From positions 1 through 62,330 of the forward strand of contig JAYUQP010000089.1 of the NCBI GenBank assembly GCA_043757265.1: a stretch of DNA of 62,330 bases, read 5' to 3'. Positions 43,419 to 52,202 of this stretch are shown piece after piece. The first letter of the stretch is position 1, and every line of letters begins with the position of its first letter. The notes below the pieces were generated by a model that saw only the letters and a program-made list of their open reading frames with translations, did no database searches and had not been told where the DNA came from. Both the position numbers and the translations under genes were made by a program. Origin of the DNA: JANPLN01 sp043757265. GTDB taxonomy: Bacteria > Bdellovibrionota > Bdellovibrionia > Bdellovibrionales > JAGQZY01.

Positions 43419-43946
43419 ATGCGAATTTTATCAGGTATTTTGATGTTATGTTTAACGTCAGTGGCCTCGGCCAATATTGTATTTTCACCCAGTTTTTCAT
43501 ATATGAAGGAAGAGCAAGAAAATGCGGGAGTGACAACGGGCGAATATACCAAAAGTTTCTACGATTTCCGTTTAGGTTATTTAAGCGCCTCGGGGTTATA
43601 CTTGGGCGGTATTTACTCCATGTCGAGCTATGATGACGGTCTTTACAATCAAAAAGGTTTTGCGGTTGGTCCGACCGTTGGCTTTAGTCATTATTCCGGC
43701 TTCTTTGCTTTGTTCTCTTATTTCTTGATGGCAGAATTAAAAACCAGTTCCACATCAACTCTGACGGATGGGATGGGACCTCAGGTTGATGTTGGTTGGG
43801 CGTTCCCCCTCACATCATCATTTCACCTCGGGCCGCAAATTACCTATCGTTCGATCACGTTTGACAAATTGGATCCAGGTGCGACTGCGGTTGATATTAC
43901 GCTGACGGATTTGATTCCAGCCATCAACCTTTGGTTTAATTTCTAA
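43419..43946 (+). CDS. Small outer-membrane-type protein, unknown
   Basis: 175 residues with a Sec signal (ILMLCLTSVASANIVF). The rest alternates polar and aromatic residues in strand-like stretches (FYDFRLGYLSASGLYLGGIYSMSS, VGPTVGFSHYSGFFALF, HLGPQITYRSITF) and ends in aromatic WFNF, which suggests a small beta-barrel. An AAGGAG site lies 7 bases before the ATG. No family recognised. It is a single gene between the EVE operon and the fumC operon. Confidence 0.62.
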   Translation: MRILSGILMLCLTSVASANIVFSPSFSYMKEEQENAGVTTGEYTKSFYDFRLGYLSASGLYLGGIYSMSSYDDGLYNQKGFAVGPTVGFSHYSGFFALFSYFLMAELKTSSTSTLTDGMGPQVDVGWAFPLTSSFHLGPQITYRSITFDKLDPGATAVDITLTDLIPAINLWFNF

Positions 43947-44069
43947 GTATTGCTTTATAATTGTGCGGCGCCCGCTCTGGGCGTTCGCTAAATAGCTCAA
44001 ATGTTTGGGCTGCGCATTTACATTCTCCATGACTCAATTTATAAATAAGGCTTCCACTTTAGGAGGCAC

Positions 44070-45461
44070 ATGACTTTTCGTATCGAAAAAGATTCCTTAG
44101 GCGACGTCAAAGTTCCGTCCGACAAATACTGGGGTGCGCAGACACAGCGGTCTTTAGAAAACTTTAAAATCGGCGGCGATCGGTTTCCACGGGAAATGAT
44201 TCGTGCTCTCGGAATCCTTAAAAAATCGGCGGCGTTTACCAATTGGAAACTGGGACTTTTACCAGAAACCAAAGGCAAGTTTATCATTTCTGCCGCCAAC
44301 GAAGTGATGGAAGGCAAACTCGACGATCATTTTCCACTGGTGGTTTGGCAAACGGGCAGTGGCACTCAAACGAATATGAATGCCAACGAGGTCATAGCAA
44401 ATCGAGCGAGCGAATTACTCACTGGCTCGGTCAAAGAGCGATCGATTCACCCCAATGATGACGTCAATAAAGGCCAATCATCAAACGACACATTTCCAAC
44501 GGCCATGCACATCGCGGTGGGCGAGCGCCTCAACAATCACCTCATACCTTCGCTAAAACGTTTGCGTGATTCGCTCTTAAAAAAGCAAAATGAATTTCAC
44601 AAAATAGTCAAAATCGGACGCACTCATTTGATGGATGCCACCCCGCTGACCCTGGGCCAAGAGTTTTCAGGATACGTCACTCAACTCGATAAAAGCATTG
44701 AGCGTGTTGAAAAGTCTTTGAAGGGCGTTTACGAACTTGCCCTGGGAGGAACTGCCGTGGGAACAGGTCTTAACACGCATCCCGAGTTTGCACAGAAGGC
44801 AGCGGCTGCCATCGCGAAAGAAACTGGATTGCCATTTATCAGCGCGGTAAATAAGTTTGAGGCGCTAGCGGCGCATGATGCGCTGGTTGAGGCCAGTGGT
44901 TCGTTAAAAACCATTGCTTGTAGCCTTATGAAAATTGCCAACGACATTCGACTTTTGGGAAGCGGTCCACGCAGTGGAATTGCGGAATTGATTTTGCCAG
45001 CCAACGAACCTGGCAGTTCGATCATGCCAGGTAAGGTCAATCCCACGCAGAGTGAGGCGATGACCATGGTGTGCGCGCAGGTGATTGGGAACGACATGGC
45101 TGTTACTGTCGGTGGGATGAGCGGGCACTTTGAGCTCAATGTTTTTAAACCTGTGATTGTATTTAATGTGCTCAATTCAGTGCGCTTGCTTGGCGACGCG
45201 TGCTTGAGTTTCGCAGAAAAATGCGTTGATGGGATCGAGGCCAATCATCAGCAAATCGCCAATCATTTGAATAATTCGCTAATGCTAGTAACCGCGCTTA
45301 ATCCCCACGTGGGATATGACAAGGCGGCAAAAATTGCTAAAAACGCATACGACAAAAACATCACGCTCAAGGAATCAGCTATCGTGCTTGGTTACATGAG
45401 CGGCGAAGAGTTTGATCGGCTGGTGCGCCCCGAAGAGATGATCGGTCCGTTAAAAGTATGA
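44070..45461 (+). CDS. fumC: Class II fumarate hydratase
   Basis: 463 residues; hydrates fumarate to malate in the citric acid cycle without an iron-sulfur cluster. Signature GSSIMPGKVNPTQSE is followed by conserved helix QVIGND, and the N-terminal SLGDVKVPSDKYWGAQTQRSLENF is typical. The ribosome site AGGAGG is strong. Its last bases overlap the LOG gene by 4, beginning the six-gene operon running to bolA. Confidence 0.97.
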   Translation: MTFRIEKDSLGDVKVPSDKYWGAQTQRSLENFKIGGDRFPREMIRALGILKKSAAFTNWKLGLLPETKGKFIISAANEVMEGKLDDHFPLVVWQTGSGTQTNMNANEVIANRASELLTGSVKERSIHPNDDVNKGQSSNDTFPTAMHIAVGERLNNHLIPSLKRLRDSLLKKQNEFHKIVKIGRTHLMDATPLTLGQEFSGYVTQLDKSIERVEKSLKGVYELALGGTAVGTGLNTHPEFAQKAAAAIAKETGLPFISAVNKFEALAAHDALVEASGSLKTIACSLMKIANDIRLLGSGPRSGIAELILPANEPGSSIMPGKVNPTQSEAMTMVCAQVIGNDMAVTVGGMSGHFELNVFKPVIVFNVLNSVRLLGDACLSFAEKCVDGIEANHQQIANHLNNSLMLVTALNPHVGYDKAAKIAKNAYDKNITLKESAIVLGYMSGEEFDRLVRPEEMIGPLKV

Positions 45462-45985
45462 GAGTTTGTGTTTTTTGCAGCTCAAAATTAGATTTCAGCG
45501 CCACCACTTTAGAAAGCTGCCGAAGTGTTGCAAAATGGCTGGTCAGCCGGGGACACTCCTTGGTCTACGGTGGGGCAAAAGTCGGACTCATGGGATTGAT
45601 TGCGGATGAGGCTTTGGCCGTGGGTGGCACCGTTGTGGGCTACCTGCCGGGAGGCTTGTTTTCTTTAGAGATTCCCCACCGCGGTTTGAGTGAGCTTGTC
45701 GAAACCAAGGATCTGTTTGAGAGAAAACAGTTGATGATGGAAAATTCGGATGCTTTTTTGATTTTACCTGGCGGCGTTGGGACGCTCGATGAGTTTTTTG
45801 AAGTGCTCACGTGGAAGTCCTTGAACTGTTTTGATAAACCTATTCTAATTTACAATACCGATAGGTTTTGGGATTCACTTCTAGCAATGCTTGAGGATTT
45901 AGAGTCGAAAAGAGTTTTAACTTCCAACCTGATGGGGTGCTTCCAAACCTGTGAAACCACGGAAGAGCTTGCGAGGTTTTTATGA
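45458..45985 (+). CDS. LOG family protein (cytokinin riboside 5'-monophosphate phosphoribohydrolase type)
   Basis: 175 residues. The PGG-x-GT-x-E motif LILPGGVGTLDEFFE and the N-terminal VCVFCSS, LVYGGAKVGLMGLIADEAL identify the LOG family, which releases base from nucleoside monophosphates. In bacteria it may produce signalling purines or clear modified nucleotides. It overlaps fumC and the following gene by 4 bases each, so translation is coupled. Confidence 0.92.
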   Translation: MRVCVFCSSKLDFSATTLESCRSVAKWLVSRGHSLVYGGAKVGLMGLIADEALAVGGTVVGYLPGGLFSLEIPHRGLSELVETKDLFERKQLMMENSDAFLILPGGVGTLDEFFEVLTWKSLNCFDKPILIYNTDRFWDSLLAMLEDLESKRVLTSNLMGCFQTCETTEELARFL

Positions 45986-46845
45986 AATCCGATCCGCGCT
46001 TAACATGGCTTTCGAACCCCGATATTCGACCTTACGTTTTTGTACGCACGGATAATAAGATTCCAAATCCTGGCGACAACTCCGGGATTGATTGGTTTTC
46101 GCATTTTACCCCCCACTATATCAACCCGCTGATTATGAAAGAGGTTGATTTTGGAAATCAAATCCTAGAATTGGAATCGCGGGCGTTTGGCCCGTCGAAC
46201 ATGGCTATGCCGCGCTGGGTTTTTTACGATTGCGCCATCACTCCAGGTTTTGTGGCGGGTTTTGCAATCAAAGCCGATAAGGTTCCCGAATCTCTCAAAA
46301 AACATCTTCCGTTTATGGGCAAGCATGAGTGGGTTCCGCTGAGTTTATTTATTATCATTCCCACTATGTCCAAAGATGGGGAGTGGGTGGCACACAACCT
46401 GTGCACGGTGAATTCCCTAACCCCTGCCGAAGAAAATTTTTATGGCCTGGGTTTTTTATCGAAGGCTTTCGGTCTGTGGTACGCCAACGTCAAAACATGT
46501 TGCGGCTTTACTCAGTGGGGCAATCCGGCAATCCGCCTTCATTCGTATTACGGCCCTTTTGAAATTTTAACAGCCTATACCCCCATCCACTCCTATCCGC
46601 GCACCCTAACATATCGAGTAAAGTTGGAGTCGCAACACTGGGGGAACTTTTTTACAAAAGCACCGGTCAGTGATTTTGAAAAACGCTTTAAAGATACCGG
46701 ATTGGTCGTAAATCCTAAGGAAGAGGGGAGTTTGCGGGGGATTCAATTGCGCCTCGAGCACGACGAAGGGCCTTTTTACCTCAATTCCCACGAAGTTCGT
46801 TCGAAAAATTTAGACGAACCTTTAAAAATCTATAGACCTCTTTAG
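45982..46845 (+). CDS. Protein of unknown function in the fumC operon
   Basis: 287 residues, no signal or membrane helix. The sequence is rich in aromatic residues and Pro, with the pattern VRTDNKIPNPGDNSGIDWFSHF and CCGFTQWGNPAIRLHSYYGPFEILTAYTPIHSYPRT. It looks like a well-conserved alpha/beta enzyme-like protein, but I cannot identify the family. It overlaps LOG by 4 bases and is followed 23 bases later by the zinc-ribbon gene, so it shares their operon. Confidence 0.65.
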   Translation: MKSDPRLTWLSNPDIRPYVFVRTDNKIPNPGDNSGIDWFSHFTPHYINPLIMKEVDFGNQILELESRAFGPSNMAMPRWVFYDCAITPGFVAGFAIKADKVPESLKKHLPFMGKHEWVPLSLFIIIPTMSKDGEWVAHNLCTVNSLTPAEENFYGLGFLSKAFGLWYANVKTCCGFTQWGNPAIRLHSYYGPFEILTAYTPIHSYPRTLTYRVKLESQHWGNFFTKAPVSDFEKRFKDTGLVVNPKEEGSLRGIQLRLEHDEGPFYLNSHEVRSKNLDEPLKIYRPL

Positions 46846-46868
46846 CAAGACATTCTAATGTAGGCGTT

Positions 46869-47300
46869 ATGTCTACAAATACATTGCCCCCGGTTGCCCG
46901 AAACATTAACGTTTTTTGTAAAAAATGTGATGCCGATCGCTATTTCAAAGTGATCACTCACACCAGTGAGACCACTGCCAAACTCAAATGTGAGGTTTGT
47001 GGGGCATCGCAAAAATTCAGCTTAGAAAAAGAGCCGAAGGCTGCGAAGCCTGCTTCTACTCGTAAGACTCCAAGCAAGCCCCGAATGTCTTCAAAAAGCG
47101 GTGCTAAGTCTATGTGGTTGAATTTGCAAGAACAGCACAAAGGACAGGCCGTTCCGTACACCATCGCGACTCAGTTTCGCGATCAGCAATCAATTGTGCA
47201 TCCTTCGTTTGGTGTGGGTTATGTGACAAAAACACATGCACACAAAATCGAAGTCCTTTTTGCCGAAGGCACAAAAGAGTTAATGCACGCTAGAAAATGA
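46869..47300 (+). CDS. Zinc-ribbon protein with Tudor-like C-terminal segment
   Basis: 143 residues. Two CxxC pairs near residues 16-45 (CKKC and CEVC) form a zinc ribbon. After a Lys/Ser/Thr-rich linker, the C-terminal IVHPSFGVGYVTKTHAHKIEVLFAEG resembles the short Tudor-like segment at the end of UvrD/PcrA helicases (HPSFG-G-V). It may therefore contact RNA polymerase or nucleic acid; that is inference. It overlaps the TSUP gene by 4 bases. Confidence 0.7.
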   Translation: MSTNTLPPVARNINVFCKKCDADRYFKVITHTSETTAKLKCEVCGASQKFSLEKEPKAAKPASTRKTPSKPRMSSKSGAKSMWLNLQEQHKGQAVPYTIATQFRDQQSIVHPSFGVGYVTKTHAHKIEVLFAEGTKELMHARK

Positions 47301-48130
47301 CCTTTGTTTTCCTAAGTTTACTCCTAGGAATTATCGTCGGTGTTGTTTCATCGCTTTTTGGTATTGGTGGCGGGATTTTCATTGTTCCACTGCTGCCAAA
47401 CCTTATGGAAATAACCCATCACCAAGCTATCGCGACGAGCCTCACCTCGGTGTTTTTAGTCACTCTGTTAAACACCTTTAGCTTTGCACGGGAGCGACTC
47501 GTAAACTGGCGAACCGGACTGATGTTAGGTGTGCCCTCGGGAGTCATGGCGTTTGTTTCGGGTCCTTGGGCCGCCGCTGTCAGCGACGTAGCTTTGCGCC
47601 TTTTCTTTTTGTTGATTCTCATCGTTTTACTCGTCATCACCTTTGCTCGAAGAAACTTGCCCCCACTGGGGGAAAAATCCCCTTCCATCTCGCGGACAAA
47701 GGGATTTTTTGCCTTCAGCTTCGCGATCATCGCAGGGTTCGTCTCGGCTTTCACAGGAATTGGTGCCGGGGTTATTTTGTCGCCGATTATGTTTAACCTC
47801 AAGATGGTTCATTCCAAAGAGCTTGTTCCAACAACCAATTTAAGCACGATGTTGACGACTTTTTCAGGATCTCTGAGTTATTGGCTCCTCGATGTTCAAG
47901 GGCACGCAGTCGCGAAGGGGGAAGCCGGTTCGACGTTTATAAACCTGCCGGTGGCTTTGAGCTTGTTTGCAGTGGCAACGGCCACCGCTTTTTGGATCCG
48001 TCCGTTCCAGAAAAAAATCTCGCAACCCACCAAGGTAGTTGTGCTGTGCGGAGTTTTGTTTTTTATTATTTTGAAAGAGGGCAACGAACTCTTCGCTATG
48101 AACGTTTTTGAAACGATGTTAATACAATGA
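47297..48130 (+). CDS. TSUP (TauE/SafE) family membrane exporter
   Basis: 277 residues with about eight hydrophobic helices. The repeated motif GIGGGIFIVPLLPN (near residue 20) and the second GIGAGVILSPIMFNLK are the two halves of the TSUP fold, known for exporting sulfite, sulfonates or related anions. The substrate is not determinable here. It overlaps the zinc-ribbon gene and the bolA-type gene by 4 bases each. Confidence 0.88.
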   Translation: MTFVFLSLLLGIIVGVVSSLFGIGGGIFIVPLLPNLMEITHHQAIATSLTSVFLVTLLNTFSFARERLVNWRTGLMLGVPSGVMAFVSGPWAAAVSDVALRLFFLLILIVLLVITFARRNLPPLGEKSPSISRTKGFFAFSFAIIAGFVSAFTGIGAGVILSPIMFNLKMVHSKELVPTTNLSTMLTTFSGSLSYWLLDVQGHAVAKGEAGSTFINLPVALSLFAVATATAFWIRPFQKKISQPTKVVVLCGVLFFIILKEGNELFAMNVFETMLIQ

Positions 48131-48453
48131 CTATGAAACTTCAGGAATCCATTCAAACCAAATTGCAAGCTGATCTAAGCCCAGTGCAATTGGAAATAAT
48201 TAACGAAAGCCACTTACACTCGTCCGGCATTGGGGCTGAGTCACATTTCAAAGTTCTTGTGGTGTCTGAGGTATTTCAGGGGCTCAGTCGTGTGAGTCGA
48301 CAGCAAAAAGTTTATGCTTTGCTCGCCCACGAATTAAAAACCGGTGTGCACGCAATGTCTCTACGTTTACTCACTCGAGATGAGTGGGAAAAGGGTGGAA
48401 GCGAAGGGTTCGATTCCCCACAATGCCATTCACGAAAGAGTATCGTCCGATAA
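48127..48453 (+). CDS. BolA family protein
   Basis: 108 residues. The family pattern ESIQTKLQADLSPVQLEIINESHLHSSGIGAESHFKVLVVSEVFQGLSRVSRQQKVYALLAHEL is clear, with the conserved His pair at NESHLH and the HFK...F strand. BolA proteins bind glutaredoxins and iron-sulfur clusters, or act as regulators of envelope or iron use. It is the last gene of the fumC operon. Its 3' end overlaps the opposite-strand small ORF by 24 bases. Confidence 0.9.
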   Translation: MTMKLQESIQTKLQADLSPVQLEIINESHLHSSGIGAESHFKVLVVSEVFQGLSRVSRQQKVYALLAHELKTGVHAMSLRLLTRDEWEKGGSEGFDSPQCHSRKSIVR

Positions 48454-48645
48454 TTCATTTAACTGATCGCGAAGTCTGGAGAGCAGTTCCTGATTTGGTT
48501 TTTCAGGCTGTGGAGACGAAAGCTCTTGCTCTGGGTGAGGCTTGTTGGTAATTTTATCCCATTCCTCGAGAGCGTCATTGATATTCTTTAGAGCATCGTA
48601 AAGATGAAGATTTGAATTTTTATCTTTTTTCGAAGAATCATCCAT
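48430..48645 (-). CDS. Small charged protein, hypothetical
   Basis: About 71 residues, acidic and polar, beginning MDDSSKKDKNSNLHLYDALKNINDALEEWDK. No signal or known domain; the pattern is helical. I set the start at ATG 48645, which follows an AGGAT stretch; a longer reading from 48684 has a hydrophobic-less extension. It overlaps bolA by 24 bases and is only 71 bases from ettA's start, so it may be an independent small gene or a spurious ORF. Confidence 0.4.
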   Translation of the reverse strand: MDDSSKKDKNSNLHLYDALKNINDALEEWDKITNKPHPEQELSSPQPEKPNQELLSRLRDQLNELSDDTLS

Positions 48646-48716
48646 CGGAAGAAAAATCCTAAGGTGGCTTGCGCGGAAAGGCAATCTAAATTTGCCTAAA
48701 CTATTCAGGAGGTTTT

Positions 48717-50396
48717 ATGGCAGACGAAATTATTTATACTATGAAGGGTGTCGGCAAAGTGTATCCGCCGAACAAATATGTGTTGAAAGATATTTATCTT
48801 TCTTATTTCTATGGTGCCAAAATTGGTGTGTTGGGATTAAACGGCAGTGGAAAATCAAGCTTGCTAAAAATTATGGCAGGTATTGATGAAGAATTTTTGG
48901 GCGAAGCTTTTCCAGCAAAAAATTACCGCGTGGGTTTTTTGGAGCAGGAGCCGCAGTTAGATCCCGAAAAAACAGTGAAGGAGATTGTTCTCGAAGGCAT
49001 GGGCGACATCGCACGGTACCTTAAAGAGTACAACGAGATCAGCGAACAGTTCTCCGACGAAAACTTAGCGCCTGAAAAAATGGAAAAGTTGATTGAAAAG
49101 CAGGGTGTGCTGCAAGAAAAAATCGAAGCCCTTGATGGCTGGAGTGTCGACACGAAATTAGAGCAGGCCATGGAAGCCCTTCGCTGTCCCCCCGAGGACG
49201 CATTGGTGCAAACACTCTCAGGAGGGGAAAAACGCCGAGTGGCCATGTGCAGATTGTTGTTATCAAATCCTGATATTTTGTTGCTCGATGAACCAACAAA
49301 CCATATGGATGCCGAAACTGTCGCATGGCTTGAGCATTTTCTGCACAAATTCCCCGGCACCGTCATTGCGGTCACCCATGATCGCTACTTTTTAGACAAT
49401 GTGGCTGGTTGGATTTTGGAACTGGACCGCGGCGAGGGAATTCCGTGGAAGGGAAATTACTCTTCGTGGCTCGATCAAAAAGACAAACGATCGCTTCAAG
49501 AGCAGCGCGAAGAAAATAAAAAAACAAAAACCCTAGAGCGTGAGCTTGAATGGATTCGCATGTCGCCAAAAGCGCGACAGGCAAAATCGAAGGCCCGCGT
49601 GTCGGCCTACGAAAACTTAGTTAAAGAACCTAGCCCCGAAAGAGTGCAGGAAATGCAAATCTACATACCGCCGGGGCCGCGCTTGGGAGATCTTGTTATC
49701 GAAGGAAAAAATATCACCAAAGGTTTTGGCGACCGCCTGCTGATTGATGACTTCACGTTTTCAATCCCACGTGGAGGAATCGTGGGCATCATCGGGCCAA
49801 ATGGGGCTGGGAAGTCGACGCTCTTTAAAATGATGACAGGTCTAGAAAAACCAGACAGTGGCGAAATGCTCATTGGTTCGACAGTAAAGCTTGGATATGT
49901 GGATCAGGATCGGGAGACGCTGAATCCAAACAAGACCATTTGGGAAGAGATTTCGGGCGGCCACGATTTGTTAAAAGTTGGAAATCGCGAAATGAACTCC
50001 CGTGCGTATGTGTCGCGATTTAACTTTAGCGGGTCCGACCAGCAGAAAAAAGTGGGTGTGCTGTCTGGCGGGGAACGCAACCGCGTGAACATGGCAAAGT
50101 TGCTGTTGGCCGGCCACAATGTTATTTTGCTTGATGAACCAACCAACGATCTCGACGTAAATACCATGCGCGCCCTCGAAGAAGCGCTCCTGGATTTTGG
50201 CGGATGTGTCATAACCATCTCCCATGATCGCTGGTTCCTTGATCGCATTTGCACTCACATCATGGCATTCGAAGGTGACAGTAAAGTAAGTTTCTTTACC
50301 GGGAACTACACAGATTGGGAGACGGATTACAAACAGCGAATGGGGATTGAGACTCTCACTCCGACTCGGTTGAAGTACCGCAAATTCCAAAAATAG
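48717..50396 (+). CDS. ettA: Energy-dependent translational throttle protein EttA (ABC-F)
   Basis: 559 residues of the ABC-F class, binding the ribosome E site and gating the first peptide bond according to ATP/ADP. The N-terminus EIIYTMKGVGKVYPPNKYVL is the EttA signature. Two ABC domains have Walker A GLNGSGKSSLL and GPNGAGKSTLF and signatures LSGGEKRRVA and LSGGERNRVN. An arm region lies between beta strands of the first domain. AGGAGG precedes the ATG. It is a single gene, followed by a terminator. Confidence 0.96.
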   Translation: MADEIIYTMKGVGKVYPPNKYVLKDIYLSYFYGAKIGVLGLNGSGKSSLLKIMAGIDEEFLGEAFPAKNYRVGFLEQEPQLDPEKTVKEIVLEGMGDIARYLKEYNEISEQFSDENLAPEKMEKLIEKQGVLQEKIEALDGWSVDTKLEQAMEALRCPPEDALVQTLSGGEKRRVAMCRLLLSNPDILLLDEPTNHMDAETVAWLEHFLHKFPGTVIAVTHDRYFLDNVAGWILELDRGEGIPWKGNYSSWLDQKDKRSLQEQREENKKTKTLERELEWIRMSPKARQAKSKARVSAYENLVKEPSPERVQEMQIYIPPGPRLGDLVIEGKNITKGFGDRLLIDDFTFSIPRGGIVGIIGPNGAGKSTLFKMMTGLEKPDSGEMLIGSTVKLGYVDQDRETLNPNKTIWEEISGGHDLLKVGNREMNSRAYVSRFNFSGSDQQKKVGVLSGGERNRVNMAKLLLAGHNVILLDEPTNDLDVNTMRALEEALLDFGGCVITISHDRWFLDRICTHIMAFEGDSKVSFFTGNYTDWETDYKQRMGIETLTPTRLKYRKFQK

Positions 50397-50433
50397 AACC
50401 CATTCAAAATGGTTCGCAGCTATTTTCAGAGGC

Positions 50434-50461
50434 AAAAACCCCCTTTCTCGAGGGGGATTTT
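50434..50461 (+). terminator. Possible rho-independent terminator after ettA
   Basis: CCCCC (50439-50443) pairs with GGGGG (50452-50456), flanked by A and T runs (AAAAA ahead, ATTTTC after). It lies 38 bases after the ettA stop. The tail of T is short. Confidence 0.6.
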
Positions 50462-50624
50462 CAAAAAAAATGCGTTTTTTCTTATTTTCCGTCTCAAAAC
50501 CTCGTTTTTTTTTGTTGACTCGATCTGCCCTCCTAGCACAACGTAGTGAGTGTAGAGGGAAACCTCTTAAAATTCGCAACCAACGAGGGTGCGAATAAAA
50601 GCGAAGTTCACTTAAGGAGGAACA

Positions 50625-50978
50625 ATGGCAAAGAAGAAGAAAGTAGCTAAAAAGACTACGGCAGCTAAAAAAACTGCTCCAAAGAAAGCTGCTCCAAAAA
50701 AAGCTGCTACAAAAACTAAAACAAAAAGAAAGCCTAATGCGGCTTTCATGAAGCCACTAACACCGAGTGAAGATCTTGCTGTTGTTGTTGGTTCAAAACC
50801 AATCCCAAGAACAGAAGTTGTTAAGAAGATTTGGGCTTACATCAAGAAGAACGATCTTCAAGACAAGAAAAACCGCAGAAACATCAACGCTGATGCAAAT
50901 CTTAAAAAAGTATTTGCTGGAAAAGCGACTGTTTCTATGTTCGAAATGACAAAATACGTAAGCAAGCATCTTAAATAA
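50625..50978 (+). CDS. SWIB-domain protein with histone-H1-like Lys-rich tail
   Basis: 117 residues. The first 40 are Lys/Ala/Thr/Pro-rich, with AAKK and PKKA repeats, like the histone H1 C-terminal tail. The C-terminal part is a SWIB/MDM2 domain: FMKPLTPSEDLAVVVGSKPIPRTEVVKKIWAYIKKNDLQD and the later INADANLKKVFAGKATVSMFEMTKYVSKHL. SWIB domains normally belong to eukaryotic chromatin remodelers and also occur in chlamydiae and some Bdellovibrio relatives. A strong AAGGAGG precedes the ATG and a terminator follows, so it is expressed alone. Probably a DNA-compacting protein. Confidence 0.92.
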   Translation: MAKKKKVAKKTTAAKKTAPKKAAPKKAATKTKTKRKPNAAFMKPLTPSEDLAVVVGSKPIPRTEVVKKIWAYIKKNDLQDKKNRRNINADANLKKVFAGKATVSMFEMTKYVSKHLK

Positions 50979-51002
50979 GCCGCTGCTGATATATTGAGTG
51001 AA

Positions 51003-51038
51003 AAAAAAGGGAAGTCGAGAGGCTTCCCTTTTTTTTTG
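51003..51038 (+). terminator. Rho-independent terminator
   Basis: Stem AAGGGAAG/CTTCCCTT with an 8-base loop and ten T, just after the SWIB-protein gene. The A run ahead makes it usable in both directions. Confidence 0.88.
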
Positions 51039-51157
51039 CTGCGGCCCCTCTCAATGTTGCCACGAACATCAGCGCACATACAGCCATCCTTCTGTCGTTC
51101 TGAGTTCCACCCAAAAACGTCATTCTTTCCTTCTTCCGTCATCCTGACTTCCAACCT

Positions 51158-51215
51158 GTCATCCTGAGCACAGCGAAGGATCTAGGCTGAGATTCTTCGC
51201 TGCGCTCAGAATGAC
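51158..51215. repeat. REP-like hairpin repeat, copy 2
   Basis: A nearly perfect inverted repeat of GTCATCCTGAGC-type arms, with AGCGAAGGATCT on one side and AGATTCTTCGCT on the other, separated by a short loop. It is the best-preserved copy of the dispersed family in the window. Confidence 0.75.
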
Positions 51216-51245
51216 GGTGGAATGGCAGAATGACGGTGGAATGGC
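51208..51245. repeat. Two 19-base tandem units
   Basis: The 19-base unit AGAATGACGGTGGAATGGC occurs twice in tandem (51208-51226 and 51227-51245), followed by a partial third. It arises from the end of the REP hairpin, indicating local duplication. Confidence 0.75.
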
Positions 51246-51394
51246 AGAATGAACGTGTGAAAACGGGACGACGTTGCGCAGGCGGGGCAGCGTCGGGTAA
51301 GGTGAGAAGGTGAGAGAGTGGAACGCGGTATCTATAGCCGACGCAATCCCAGAACCTAGTTGCATGGCGCCGATAAAAACGATATTTAAATTCT

Positions 51395-52150
51395 ATGACT
51401 GTAAAAACGGCCAACGACATTCGACACATGGAAAAAGTCTGCCAACTCGCAGCTCAAACCCTCGTACATGTATCCAAGTTTGTGCGCCCCGGAATCACAA
51501 CGAACGAACTGGACCAGATCGTTCATGATTACACACTTTCTCACGAGGCGCTTCCTGCACCGCTTAACTACCATGGGTATCCCAAATCAATTTGCACTTC
51601 GATCAATTATTGCATTTGTCATGGGGTACCCGACGGCACAGTGCTCAAAGAAGGCGATATTATCAACGTCGACGTTACGACCTTTAAGTATGGATTCCAC
51701 GGCGATACGTCGGCCACTTATTTTGTTGGCAATGTGAGCGCCAAGGCTCGAGAAATTGTGCAAGTTGCCGAAGAGGCGCGCATGAAGGGGATCGAAGCCA
51801 TCACCCCATTCGGGACCACAGGCGACATCGGCTACGAGACCAACAAGTATGTCACACGCAAGGGTTACCACACTGTAAAAGAAATCGGCGGTCACGGCAT
51901 CGGCAAAGAGTTTCATGAAGAGCCATTTATCCCTTCGTTTGGAAAAAAAGGGCGCGGCGATAAACTCTTACCTTGGGGAACTATCACAATAGAGCCAATG
52001 ATCAACGAAACTGGGTCGCCAATCAAAGAAGTATCGATTCCCAACTCCACGATCAAGTTCTATGAAACAAGCGATAAAACCCTTTCTGCGCAGTTTGAAC
52101 ACACAGTGCTAATTACAGATACAGGCTATCAAATCCTAACACTTCCTTAG
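51395..52150 (+). CDS. map: Methionine aminopeptidase, type I
   Basis: 251 residues. Removes N-terminal Met from nascent proteins. Metal ligands occur in INVDVTTFKYGFHGDTSATY (two Asp), IGGHGIG (His), ITIEPM (Glu) and QFEHTVLI (Glu). The short length and lack of a zinc-finger extension fit type Ia/c forms. The start is ATG 51395, with no strong ribosome site. It is a single gene; after it come a REP half-repeat and a large palindrome. Confidence 0.94.
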   Translation: MTVKTANDIRHMEKVCQLAAQTLVHVSKFVRPGITTNELDQIVHDYTLSHEALPAPLNYHGYPKSICTSINYCICHGVPDGTVLKEGDIINVDVTTFKYGFHGDTSATYFVGNVSAKAREIVQVAEEARMKGIEAITPFGTTGDIGYETNKYVTRKGYHTVKEIGGHGIGKEFHEEPFIPSFGKKGRGDKLLPWGTITIEPMINETGSPIKEVSIPNSTIKFYETSDKTLSAQFEHTVLITDTGYQILTLP

Positions 52151-52163
52151 CCAGCAGAGCGCG

Positions 52164-52188
52164 GTCATCCTGAGAGAAGCGAAGGATA
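52164..52188. repeat. REP-like half repeat
   Basis: GTCATCCTGAGAGAAGCGAA followed by GGATA is one arm of the dispersed family. It lies just after map. Confidence 0.6.
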
Positions 52189-52202
52189 TACGGGCATTCA
52201 CT

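Larger units (their letters stand above)
51039..51394. other. Gene-free stretch rich in REP-type repeats
   Basis: No gene is seen between the SWIB terminator and map. It holds scattered CGTCATCCTGA-type motifs, one full REP hairpin, 19-base tandem units, and then a GA-rich stretch up to the map start. No clear promoter boxes were assigned. Confidence 0.6.

Noticed and set aside
44729..45244. A 171-residue open frame antisense to fumC
   Set aside because: It lies fully inside the conserved fumarase gene and its composition is that of a shadow frame.
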